Origin: Sphingomonas kaistensis
Lineage (GTDB): Bacteria; Pseudomonadota; Alphaproteobacteria; Sphingomonadales; Sphingomonadaceae
Assembly (NCBI RefSeq): GCF_011927725.1
Contig: NZ_JAATJC010000001.1
Location: forward strand, 1,743,001 to 1,807,000
Direction of reading: 5' to 3'
DNA length: 64,000 nt
Shown: piece by piece, positions 26,446-36,893 of the stretch
Layout of the letters: each line of letters opens with the position of its first letter
Numbering within the stretch: position 1 is the first letter of the stretch
Program-made: the position numbers and the translations under genes
Notes under the pieces: generated by a model
What the model saw: only the letters and a program-made list of their open reading frames with translations
The model's database searches: none
What the model was told of the DNA's origin: nothing

Positions 26446-27512
26446 TAGGCGTGATCGATGACGATGCTGTCGATCTCGTTCGCGACGTCCTCGAAGGCAT
26501 CGACGATCCGCTCGAGATGCTTGTAGATCTCGCGGCGGACGGTGAATCGCATGGCGCCCGCGGGGTCGCTGCCGAAGCGCTGGAAGGCGACCTTGAGACC
26601 CGCGCGGTGAAGCTCGTCGGCATGGCCTTCCATGCGGACCAGCCGCTCGGTCAGCTCATGCAGGCGGCCGGCATTGCCACCGACGTCGCGCAGCAGCGGC
26701 AGCGCTTCGGCCAGCAGTCGACCGGAATCGACAATGATCCCGACCATGTCGCGCATCTCGGGCTCGAATTCGGTGAAGCCGTAGAGATCGACCGCATTGG
26801 CGGCGGCCTGCATCTCGTCGATCGCGTCGTCCATCGCCGAGATGAGCGAGGTGATCGAACCGCGGTCGAACGGCGTCAGGAAGGTGCGGCGGACGGTGCC
26901 CAGCGTCTCGCGGATGATGTTGTCGGCATCATGCTCGCGCTCCGAAATCTCGCGGATGTGATCGGCGCGGGCCGAGCCGTCATTGAACAGACGGCTCAAT
27001 GCCTGGCTGGCGGCGCAGACGCTTTCGGCATGGGCTTCGAACAATTCGAAGAAGTTGCCGGTGGCGGGCAGGAGCTTTTGGAACCAAGCGAACATCGGAC
27101 CTACCTTGGACTTTTCGAGAGCGGCTGAAAGCAGCGACTGGCGCCGGGTGGCGCTGTTGAATTCGGCGGCGTTGAACGAGCGGATGAGATGGGCGAGATC
27201 CTCTTCCTCCACCGCGTCAGCGGCGTCGGCGAGGGTAAACCAGCGGCGCGTGCGTTCGCTCGCTTCCTTCCAGTCGGCGAGTTCTTCGTCGACCGACAGG
27301 GGATAGACGTCGACGTCCAGCATCAGGCTGGCGCCGGTCTTGCGCCGCTTGCGATAACGGTAGGAACCGAGCGGAAGCGGGCAGACCGCGCCGCGCACGC
27401 CGGCTTCTTCCTCCGCTTCGAGCGCGGCGGCGACGTGCGGCTGGACCTTGCCCATCGGATTGCCCTTGGGGATCACCCAGCGCTTGCTTTCGCGGCTGGT
27501 GACGAGGAGCAC
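26445..27512 (-). CDS. NUDIX-like domain fused to DUF47 phosphate-transport accessory protein
   Basis: One uninterrupted frame of 355 residues. Residues 1 to about 120 resemble a NUDIX hydrolase (RWVIPKGNP, then the helix AAALEAEEEAGV, then RKTGASLMLDVDVYPL). From residue 140 on (MFAWFQKLLPATGNFFELFEAH) it is a full DUF47/PhoU-like helical protein of 216 residues. The Nudix box is eroded: its first Glu is Val and the Arg before the Glu is Leu. The GTG used here cuts off the first strand; in-frame IRQIAALPYR lies upstream but with no ATG, GTG or TTG. DUF47 could also start separately at the ATG at 27095, behind AAGGTAGGT. Next gene: pit. Confidence 0.75.
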   Translation of the reverse strand: MLLVTSRESKRWVIPKGNPMGKVQPHVAAALEAEEEAGVRGAVCPLPLGSYRYRKRRKTGASLMLDVDVYPLSVDEELADWKEASERTRRWFTLADAADAVEEEDLAHLIRSFNAAEFNSATRRQSLLSAALEKSKVGPMFAWFQKLLPATGNFFELFEAHAESVCAASQALSRLFNDGSARADHIREISEREHDADNIIRETLGTVRRTFLTPFDRGSITSLISAMDDAIDEMQAAANAVDLYGFTEFEPEMRDMVGIIVDSGRLLAEALPLLRDVGGNAGRLHELTERLVRMEGHADELHRAGLKVAFQRFGSDPAGAMRFTVRREIYKHLERIVDAFEDVANEIDSIVIDHA

Positions 27513-27676
27513 ATGGACGGGGGAATCGAGCCCGTTTCCTCGCGAGCGATAGGGCAGGGCGGCTATCTGGCGAATTGTCGGGATCCTGGCACGAGGATGC
27601 GGCCGACCGTGGGGCCGACGCGCATTGTTACAGTCCCATTACCGACCGATGACAGGAATCCAAGCCCCGCCGGGGC

Positions 27677-29530
27677 TCAGGCCGTGCCGCCCTTGCCTCG
27701 GATATATTCGCCCACGTTGAGCGCGAGGACGTCCATCGGCACGTTGCCGCCCAGCAGCACCGCATCGTTGAAGAAGCGGATGTCGAACCGATCACCAAGC
27801 GCGGCCTGGGCGCGGGTGCGCTGGCGGTTGATGGCGGTGTGGCCGATCTTGTAGCCGCACGCCTGGCCCGGCCAGCTGCAATAGCGGTCGACCTCCGAAC
27901 GGGCTTCGGATTCCTTGGTGCCGTTCTCGTCCATGAAAAAGCGGACCGCTTGTTCGCGGCTCCAGCCCTTGGCGTGGAGGCCGGTGTCGACCACCAGCCG
28001 GCAGGCGCGGAAGGCGATGCCCTGGAGGTAGCCGAGGCGGCCGGCGGGGAAGTCGTCGTACAGGCCGAACTCGTCCGCCAGCTGCTGCGCGTAGAGTGCC
28101 CAACCTTCGGAATAGGCATTGAACGCGAGCATGGTCCGGATCAGCGGCAGCTTGTTGGCATATTCGCCCTGCCAGACGTGGCCCGGAATCGATTCATGAT
28201 GGGTGAGGTCGGGCAGGTCGAACTTGGTGTGGAGGCTGGTTTCGCGCAGGTTGATCCAGAACTTGCCGGGGATCGAACCGTCGATCGAGCCCGCACCGCC
28301 ATAGGCACCGGGCGCGCCGGGTTCTTCTTCCGGCGGCAGGCGGCGCACTTCCAGGTTGCCGCGAACCAGCGTGTTGAACATCTGCGGCAGCTTGGCGCGG
28401 ACCAGCTTCAGCCGTTCCTGGATAAAGGCGAGGATCTCGGCGCGGCCCTTGTCACCCTCCGCGAACCGGTAGCGCGGATCGCGGCCGAGCGCCTGCATCC
28501 GGGTACCGACCGAGCCATTGGTATAGCCGAGGCCCTTGAGGATCGGGTCCATCCGGCCCTGCAGCTCGCGAAGCTCGGTGAGGCCGATCTGGTGGATCTC
28601 CTCGGGCGAGAGGTCGGTGGTGGTGGAGGCCTTGAGCGCCCAGCGATAATAATCGGCGCCGCCGGGCCGGGCGGCCATTCCGGGCGCCGGGCTGGCGAGG
28701 GCGCGCTGGCGTTCGAGCTCGGCGACCTGGCGTTCGAGCGCGGCGGCATAGGGGCCGGCGGCGACGGCGCGGGCGCGGGCTTCCCAGTTGCCGGCGAGGT
28801 TCTTCTCGCGGGTGCGGCGGGTGATGGATTCGACCAGGGTGCCGCCCGCCTTCGCGCCGGCCAGCGACTGGCGAAGCTGGGGCAGCGCCTTGTCGAGGAG
28901 GAAGGAAGGCGGGAGCAGTCCCTTTTCGCGCGCGGCGATGATCCGGGCGGTCTCGCCATCGAGCTGGGCGGGGGCGGAAGCGAGGCGCGACAGATAGGCT
29001 TCGGCATCGGCAGCGGTATCGATCTGGTGATCGCTGTCGAGGAAGCGGGGCAGGTCGAGATAGGCGCCGACGTTCTGGATCACGACATAGGGCGCGTTGC
29101 GCCAGCCGCCGACCGCGACGTCGCCATAGGGCTGGGCAAAGCCTTGCGCGGCCGATCCGTAAGCGCTGCGGATGACCTCGATGCTGGTGCGGGTCGAGGG
29201 GGTGAGGGCGGACAAGTCTAGCGACTGGACGCGGGCGAGGTCGGAGCGGATGACGGCTGCGATCCGGGCGACGCCGGCCGGACTGCGGTCCGACAATTGC
29301 GAGCGCAGCGCGGCATTGTCGCCCTTGTCGATGCCGAGGGACGTGGCGCTTTCCGGCGACAGGGCGAGGAGATTGGCAGCGACCGATTCGAGCAGTGCGG
29401 TGGCCTGCGCCTCGCCGATGCGGGGGCCCGCGCCGACGCCGGCAAGCGCGGCGGGGGAGCGCAGGGTGCAGGCGGAAAGGGCGGTGGTCGAAGCGGCGGC
29501 AAGGGCCTGGCGGCGGGTAAGTGCGGTCAT
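27677..29530 (-). CDS. DUF885 family predicted metallohydrolase, exported
   Basis: A 617-residue DUF885 protein. The N-terminus TRRQALAAASTTALSAC combines a twin-arginine motif with a lipobox-like LSAC, so it is probably a periplasmic lipoprotein. The metal site THHESIPGH is near residue 445, with a further Glu later (AYSEGWALYAQQL). These proteins resemble M2/M32-type peptidases and are thought to cleave peptides, but no substrate is firmly known. Its ATG overlaps nfeD by four bases. Confidence 0.85.
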   Translation of the reverse strand: MTALTRRQALAAASTTALSACTLRSPAALAGVGAGPRIGEAQATALLESVAANLLALSPESATSLGIDKGDNAALRSQLSDRSPAGVARIAAVIRSDLARVQSLDLSALTPSTRTSIEVIRSAYGSAAQGFAQPYGDVAVGGWRNAPYVVIQNVGAYLDLPRFLDSDHQIDTAADAEAYLSRLASAPAQLDGETARIIAAREKGLLPPSFLLDKALPQLRQSLAGAKAGGTLVESITRRTREKNLAGNWEARARAVAAGPYAAALERQVAELERQRALASPAPGMAARPGGADYYRWALKASTTTDLSPEEIHQIGLTELRELQGRMDPILKGLGYTNGSVGTRMQALGRDPRYRFAEGDKGRAEILAFIQERLKLVRAKLPQMFNTLVRGNLEVRRLPPEEEPGAPGAYGGAGSIDGSIPGKFWINLRETSLHTKFDLPDLTHHESIPGHVWQGEYANKLPLIRTMLAFNAYSEGWALYAQQLADEFGLYDDFPAGRLGYLQGIAFRACRLVVDTGLHAKGWSREQAVRFFMDENGTKESEARSEVDRYCSWPGQACGYKIGHTAINRQRTRAQAALGDRFDIRFFNDAVLLGGNVPMDVLALNVGEYIRGKGGTA

Positions 29531-29976
29531 GCCGGCAGCTTAGGCGCGGCCTCCACGATCAGGCAATTGCCTTCGACACCAATGATCTGGACACGGTCGC
29601 CCGGCTGGGCGGAAGCACCGCGCGCGCTCCACTCGCTGTCGCCGAGGCGGACCCGGCCGCCATCGCCGTCGATGACGCTGACCGCCACCGCGCCGCGGCC
29701 GATCAATTGCGCCGAGCGGTCGTTGAGATGGCGGGAGGAAGCGGCGACCGGGCGGTTCGCATAGACCTTGCGGCCGAGGTAAACGGCGAGCGCGGTGTAT
29801 ATGGCGAACAGCGCCAGCGCGGGGGCGAGGCCGAAGTCGAACAGCAGCACGAACACCCCGGTGACCATCGCCGCGACGCCAATGAACAGCAGAAAGAAGC
29901 CGGGCGCGAGAACTTCGGCGATCAGCAGCAGGACGCCGCCGATCAGCCACCACCAGCCCTGGTCGATGCCGTTCAT
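29527..29976 (-). CDS. nfeD: NfeD-family membrane protein
   Basis: A 149-residue short NfeD: three membrane helices in the first 75 residues (WWWLIGGVLLLIAEVLAPGFF first), then a small OB-fold (AQLIGRGAVAVSVIDGDGGRVRLGDSEW). NfeD proteins pair with band-7/stomatin proteins, as here, and are linked to membrane-domain organisation and protease regulation. The start lies three bases after the band-7 stop, so they form an operon. Confidence 0.9.
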   Translation of the reverse strand: MNGIDQGWWWLIGGVLLLIAEVLAPGFFLLFIGVAAMVTGVFVLLFDFGLAPALALFAIYTALAVYLGRKVYANRPVAASSRHLNDRSAQLIGRGAVAVSVIDGDGGRVRLGDSEWSARGASAQPGDRVQIIGVEGNCLIVEAAPKLPA

Positions 29977-29979
29977 GGC

Positions 29980-30954
29980 TCAGCCTCCGACGCGCGGCAC
30001 GCCGGGGTTGGCGGGCGGCCGGCGGGTGAGGTCGAGCGGCGGGTCGTCCTTGCCGAACGCGGCCTTGGCAATCTCGCCGATGCCGCCGAGGCTGCCGATC
30101 AGCTGGGTCGCCTCGACCGGCATCAGGATGGTCTTGGCATTGGGCGAATCCGCGAACTTGCCGAGCGCTTCGACATATTTCTGGGCGATAAAATAGTTGA
30201 TGGCCTGGGCGTCGCCGCCGGCGATGGCGTCGCTGACCGACTTGGTTGCCGACGCCTCGGCCTGGGCGGCGCGCTCGCGGGCCTCGGCCTCGCGGAAGGC
30301 GGCTTCCTTGAGGCCCTCGGCCTGGAGGATCTTGGCCTGCTTCTCGCCCTCGGCGCGGAGGATCTCGGAAGCGCGCATGCCCTCGGATTCGAGGATGGCT
30401 GCGCGCTTCTCGCGCTCGGCCTTCATTTGGCGGGTCATGGCGTTGACGATGTCGGCCGGCGGGCGAATGTCCTTGAGTTCGACGCGGGTGATCTTGACCC
30501 CCCAGCTTTCGGTCGCGTGATCGACCACCTGCAGCAGGCGGACGTTGATCTCGTCTCGCTTGGAGAGGGTCTCGTCGAGGTCCATCGAGCCCATCACCGT
30601 GCGCAGGTTAGTGGTCGAGAGTGCCATGATCGCGGTGTAGAGGTCCGACACCTCGTAGGCGGCCTTGGCCGGATCGAGCACCTGGAAGAACACCACGCCG
30701 TCGACCGCCACCATGGCATTGTCCTTGGTGATGATCTCCTGCCCCGGGATGTCGAGCACCTGCTCCATCATGTTGATCTTGCGCCCGACGCGGTAGAAGA
30801 AGGCAGGGACGAAGTTGAAGCCGGGGTCGGCGACGCGGACGAAGCGGCCGAAATGCTCGATCGTGTAGCGATGGCCCTGGTGGACGATCTTGATGCTGGA
30901 CATGACGAACAGCAACACCAGCAAGGCAACAAAGAGCAGGAACGTTTCGAGCAT
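29980..30954 (-). CDS. SPFH/band-7 membrane protein (QmcA-like, paraslipin type)
   Basis: A 324-residue protein with one N-terminal membrane helix (about 5-20), the band-7 domain (GHRYTIEHFGRFVRVADPGFNFVPAF through VDGVVFFQVLDP), and a long helical region rich in EAEARERA repeats (about 165-215). It matches QmcA/slipin-2 proteins in length and in its partner nfeD. It probably organises membrane microdomains or restrains FtsH-like proteases. First gene of its operon, divergent from the CoA lyase. Confidence 0.92.
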   Translation of the reverse strand: MLETFLLFVALLVLLFVMSSIKIVHQGHRYTIEHFGRFVRVADPGFNFVPAFFYRVGRKINMMEQVLDIPGQEIITKDNAMVAVDGVVFFQVLDPAKAAYEVSDLYTAIMALSTTNLRTVMGSMDLDETLSKRDEINVRLLQVVDHATESWGVKITRVELKDIRPPADIVNAMTRQMKAEREKRAAILESEGMRASEILRAEGEKQAKILQAEGLKEAAFREAEARERAAQAEASATKSVSDAIAGGDAQAINYFIAQKYVEALGKFADSPNAKTILMPVEATQLIGSLGGIGEIAKAAFGKDDPPLDLTRRPPANPGVPRVGG

Positions 30955-31023
30955 GCTTATCCCCCGGAGTTCTTGCTCTCATCATGCGCGAGTTGGGACC
31001 CCAAGCGAAGCGAAATCGGGCCG

Positions 31024-33332
<2,309 letters not shown>

Positions 33333-33359
33333 GATGGGCGGCTCGATGAGGCCGGGCAA

Positions 33360-34514
33360 TTGACCCCCTCGGCGCGCGCCCAGGCGGCGATCGAGATCCT
33401 CGACCAGGTGATCGCTTCGGCGCGGGAGGACGGCCCGCCGGCGGATGCCCTGGTGTCGGCCTATTTCAAGACGCGCCGCTATGCCGGGTCGAAGGACCGG
33501 CGGGCGGTTCGCGAACTGGTGTTCCGCGCGGTGCGCCATTCGGCCGAAGTGCCCGTGAGCGGCCGGGCGGCGCTGTTGCCGCTCGCGCCCGAATTGTTCG
33601 ACGGTGCCGGTCATGGTCCCGCCGCTGCCACCGACGAAGAGCCGCGCGCCGAAGAAGGCGTCGTGCCTCAATGGTTGCAGCCCCTGCTGTCGCCACTGGT
33701 CGAGGGCGGCGAGTGGGCGGCGTTGGTCGAGCGCGCACCGGTCGATCTGCGCGCCAATCTGTCTCGAACCAGTCGCGACGAGATGGCGGCCCATTTCGCC
33801 GCGGCGCCGACGCCAGTCAGCCCATGGGGACTGCGCTTGCCGCCCGACAGCGCGGTCAGCGCCGACGAAGCGTTCGCCGACGGGCTGGTCGAGGTTCAGG
33901 ACGAGGGCAGCCAGCTGATCGCGCTGTCCTGCGACCCCGCCGAGCAGTCGCTGATGGTCGACCTGTGTGCCGGCGCAGGTGGCAAGGCGTTGGCGTTGGC
34001 CGCCGCCAACCCGGCTGCGCGGATCGTCGCCTGCGACACCAGCCGGGCGCGCCTGAGCAAGCTTGCGCCGCGCGCCGAGCGAGCCGGGGCGACGATCGAA
34101 AGCCGCCTGCTCGACCAGCCGCGCGAAGACGAGGGGCTGGCCGATCTCAACGGGTTGGCCGATCTGGTCCTGGTCGATGCCCCTTGCTCCGGCTCGGGAA
34201 CCTGGCGCCGCAACCCCGAAGGTCGCTGGCGACTGACGCCCGAGCGGCTCGACCGGCTGGAAGCGTTGCAGGAACGGGTGCTCGACCTTGCCGCGCCGCT
34301 GGTCCGGCCGGGGGGCACCCTCGTCTACGCGGTCTGCTCGCTTCTGACCCGCGAAGGCCGGGCCCAGGCCGACGCTTTCCTCAGCCGTCATTCAGGCTTC
34401 AGGGCCGAGGATATTCCGGTGAATGTCGGGCGTTCGGATGGTGTTGGCCGGCTTCTCACGCCGGGACATGACGGGACCGACGGCTTTTTCATTGCGCGGT
34501 TCCGTGCCACATGA
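33360..34514 (+). CDS. RsmB/NOP2-family RNA (cytosine-5) methyltransferase
   Basis: A 384-residue SAM-dependent RNA methylase. An N-terminal helical domain of the NusB type (to about 110) precedes the catalytic domain with LCAGAGGKALALAA, VDAPCSGSGTWRRNP (motif IV Cys near 276) and YAVCSLL (motif VI catalytic Cys near 324). Both cysteines of the m5C mechanism are present. The start is TTG, seven to eight bases behind GAGG; the nearby ATGs are out of frame. RsmB acts on 16S rRNA, but other NOP2-type targets are possible. Its stop overlaps the next ATG at 34511, an alternative start of that gene. Confidence 0.88.
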   Translation: MTPSARAQAAIEILDQVIASAREDGPPADALVSAYFKTRRYAGSKDRRAVRELVFRAVRHSAEVPVSGRAALLPLAPELFDGAGHGPAAATDEEPRAEEGVVPQWLQPLLSPLVEGGEWAALVERAPVDLRANLSRTSRDEMAAHFAAAPTPVSPWGLRLPPDSAVSADEAFADGLVEVQDEGSQLIALSCDPAEQSLMVDLCAGAGGKALALAAANPAARIVACDTSRARLSKLAPRAERAGATIESRLLDQPREDEGLADLNGLADLVLVDAPCSGSGTWRRNPEGRWRLTPERLDRLEALQERVLDLAAPLVRPGGTLVYAVCSLLTREGRAQADAFLSRHSGFRAEDIPVNVGRSDGVGRLLTPGHDGTDGFFIARFRAT

Positions 34515-34540
34515 GCGGAAACCCCACCTGGGAGACGATG

Positions 34541-35041
34541 ATGCGTTTGCTTCCGATTGTTGTTGCCCTTGGGGTCGTTGGAGCGACCATCGCCAGTTCG
34601 GGCGAAACGCAGGTTCCCGACGCGCAGATCCGCCCGCAGTCGCTGCAGTGGCAGAAGGCGGGTGAAGCGGCGCTGGCCGTCGGTCAGTTCCAGGCGGCCG
34701 ACGATGCGCTGGAAGCAGCGCTGATCGTCGATCCCCGCAACCGCGGCGCCTTCGTGTCGCTGGCCCGGGTGGCCCAGCGGCAGAAGCTTTACGGCCAGGC
34801 GATCCGCTTCACCAACAAGGCGCTCGCGCTCGAGCCGAACGACCCGGTGGCGCTGGGCGTCCAGGGCGAAGCGCTGGTCGAGCTTGGCGCGGTCGCGCGC
34901 GCCCAGCAGAACCTGGCCAAGATCAAGACGCTGTGCGGGACGGGGCCCTGCGCTCCGGCGACCAGCCTTGCGGCGCTGATCCAGCGCGGCCCGGCAATGG
35001 CTAAGGCCGAGACTCCGGCGGCGGCGGCGAAGAAGAACTGA
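34541..35041 (+). CDS. Exported TPR-repeat protein
   Basis: A 166-residue protein with a signal-like N-terminus (MRLLPIVVALGVVGATIASS) and two to three tetratricopeptide repeats (about 35-125: AGEAALAVGQFQAADDALEAALIVDPRN and the following KLYGQAIRFTNKALALEPND). A late Cys pair (CGTGPC) and an Ala/Lys-rich tail follow. I choose the ATG at 34541, properly spaced behind GGGAG; starts at 34511 (overlapping the previous stop) and 34538 are possible. Likely periplasmic scaffold; partner unknown. Its end overlaps rsmA by 41 bases. Confidence 0.75.
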   Translation: MRLLPIVVALGVVGATIASSGETQVPDAQIRPQSLQWQKAGEAALAVGQFQAADDALEAALIVDPRNRGAFVSLARVAQRQKLYGQAIRFTNKALALEPNDPVALGVQGEALVELGAVARAQQNLAKIKTLCGTGPCAPATSLAALIQRGPAMAKAETPAAAAKKN

Positions 35042-35852
35042 GCACGCGGGCAAGCGCGACCCATTCGTCGACGCTGACCGTTTCCGCCCGGCGCTCGGCA
35101 GCGATGCCGAGGGCGGGCAGGGCGTCGAGCGCCCCTTCCACAGATTTGAGGCTTTGCCGAAGCATCTTGCGGCGCTGGCCGAAGGCGGCAGCGGTGAGGC
35201 GTTCGAGCACGGCGTGGGTGACGCCGGCGGGTTCTGCCGCCGGCACGATGTGGACAACTGCCGACGTGACCCTTGGCGGGGGCACGAAGGCCGAGCGATG
35301 GACCGGAAATTCGATCCGCGGAGTAGCGCGCCACTGTGCCGCGACCGCGAGCCGTCCGTAGGCGTCGTCACCGGGACCGGCGACGATCCGCTCGGCGACT
35401 TCCTTCTGGAACATCAGAGTCAGGCTCGACCACCAGGGCAACCAGTCGGCGGCCAGCCAGCGTAGCAGCAAGGCGGTGCCGACATTGTAGGGGAGGTTGG
35501 AGACGACGTGCGCGCCGCGGCCGACCAGCGGCTCCTCGGTGACCTTGAGCGCATCTTCCTCGATCAGGGTGAGGTGACCGGGAAACAGCTCGGCAAGCTC
35601 GGCCAGCGCGGGAAGGCAGCGGCGGTCGCGCTCCACCGCGGTGACGCGGGCTCCGGCATCGAGCAGCGCGCCGGTCAGGCCGCCGGGGCCGGGACCGACT
35701 TCGTAGACCGACTGGCCGTGGAGGAGGTCGCCGGGAATGGCGGCGATCCGGGCAAGCAACTGGCGATCGAGCAGGAAGTTCTGGCCGAGCGCCTTGGAGG
35801 CGGTCAGCCCGTGGCGGGCGATGACCTCGCGCAGGGGCGGGAGCGCTGTCAC
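35001..35852 (-). CDS. rsmA: 16S rRNA dimethyladenosine transferase
   Basis: Dimethylates two adjacent adenines of the 3' helix of 16S rRNA (A1518/A1519 in E. coli) late in small-subunit assembly. The 283 residues show KALGQNFLLD, the SAM loop EVGPGPGGLTGALLD, ERDRR, and the catalytic motif SNLPYNV, with the helical C-terminal domain (FGQRRKMLRQSL). The GTG at 35852 starts one base before the pdxA stop on the minus strand. The lptD-surA-pdxA-rsmA order is the same as in E. coli. Confidence 0.95.
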   Translation of the reverse strand: MTALPPLREVIARHGLTASKALGQNFLLDRQLLARIAAIPGDLLHGQSVYEVGPGPGGLTGALLDAGARVTAVERDRRCLPALAELAELFPGHLTLIEEDALKVTEEPLVGRGAHVVSNLPYNVGTALLLRWLAADWLPWWSSLTLMFQKEVAERIVAGPGDDAYGRLAVAAQWRATPRIEFPVHRSAFVPPPRVTSAVVHIVPAAEPAGVTHAVLERLTAAAFGQRRKMLRQSLKSVEGALDALPALGIAAERRAETVSVDEWVALARVLSSSSPPPPESRP

Positions 35853-35853
35853 C

Positions 35854-36855
35854 TCAGCCGTGGGCGAGGCGGTAAATGGCGCAGGTCGCGGCCATGCGGA
35901 TCGCCGCCGCCATCGCCCGCGGATCGGCGCGATCCTGCCCGGCGATGTCGAAGGCGGTGCCGTGGTCGGGGGCGGTACGGATGATTGGCAAGCCAAGCGT
36001 CAGATTGACCCCCTCCTCGAAATGCAGCGCTTTCAGGGGGATGAGGGCCTGGTCGTGGTACATGCACAGGGCCGCGTCGTAGCGGGCGCGGGCGGAGCCG
36101 TGGAACATGGTGTCGGCGGGATGCGGCCCGGTGACGTCCCAGCCTTCGGCCCGCAGGGTGGCGATGGCGGGCTCGATCAGCTCGATCTCCTCGCGGCCCA
36201 GCGCGCCATTCTCACCCGCATGGGGGTTGAAGCCGGCAACCGCGAGGCGCGGATTGGCGATCCCGAAGCTGCGCTGGAGGCCGCGCAGGGTGACCCGCCC
36301 GCGGGCCTCGATCAGGCCGGTGGTGAGGACCGCCGCAACGTCGCGCAGGGGCAGGTGGGTGGTGACCGGCACCGTCCGAAGCGTGGGGCCGGCAAGCATC
36401 ATCGCGACGTTCGAGGGCGACACGCCGCAGCGTTCGGCGACGAACTCGGTCTGGCCGGGATGACTGAACCCGATCGAATAAAGCTGGTGCTTGGCGACCG
36501 GCCCGGTGATCACGCCCGCGCAGGAGCCCGAGCGGGCAAGGCCGACCGCGAGTTCGAGGCTGTCGAGGCTGCAATGGGCGCCGGCGTTGCTGGGCTGGCC
36601 GGGACTGCTGGCCGAAGCGGCTGGGACGGCGAGCAGGGGCAGGCCGTGGTCGAAGGCGGCGCGCGCTTCGCCGGGGTCGGAAACGATGGCGAGCGGTCCG
36701 TCCCACACTTCCGACAGGCTGCGCGGATCGCCGACCGCGACGAACGGCGGCAGGTCCAGCGCGCGGCGGCTGTCCCACGCCTTGGCGACCACTTCCGGGC
36801 CGATGCCGGCCGGATCCCCGAGCGAGACGGCGAGCAGGGGAGGATGCGGGCTCAT
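35854..36855 (-). CDS. pdxA: 4-hydroxythreonine-4-phosphate dehydrogenase
   Basis: Pyridoxal phosphate synthesis enzyme, 333 residues. Motifs: LGDPAGIGPEV at the N-terminus, TGPVAKHQLY, TTHLPLRDV with a metal His, GFNPHAGENG, and MYHDQALIPLK with the second metal His. It lies between surA and rsmA as in many proteobacteria and is almost contiguous with rsmA. Confidence 0.96.
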   Translation of the reverse strand: MSPHPPLLAVSLGDPAGIGPEVVAKAWDSRRALDLPPFVAVGDPRSLSEVWDGPLAIVSDPGEARAAFDHGLPLLAVPAASASSPGQPSNAGAHCSLDSLELAVGLARSGSCAGVITGPVAKHQLYSIGFSHPGQTEFVAERCGVSPSNVAMMLAGPTLRTVPVTTHLPLRDVAAVLTTGLIEARGRVTLRGLQRSFGIANPRLAVAGFNPHAGENGALGREEIELIEPAIATLRAEGWDVTGPHPADTMFHGSARARYDAALCMYHDQALIPLKALHFEEGVNLTLGLPIIRTAPDHGTAFDIAGQDRADPRAMAAAIRMAATCAIYRLAHG

Positions 36856-36893
36856 CGCCCGTCCCCTAGCGCCGCCACTCCGTCACGACCACC

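Noticed and set aside
27663..27678. AGCCCCG/CGGGGCT inverted repeat at the end of the DUF885 gene as a terminator
   Set aside because: There is no T-run on either strand, and the stem overlaps the stop codon region with only a tiny loop.
29521..30960. N-terminal extension of the CoA ester lyase frame over nfeD and the band-7 gene
   Set aside because: It runs antisense to two well-supported genes and the homologous protein begins near 31024.
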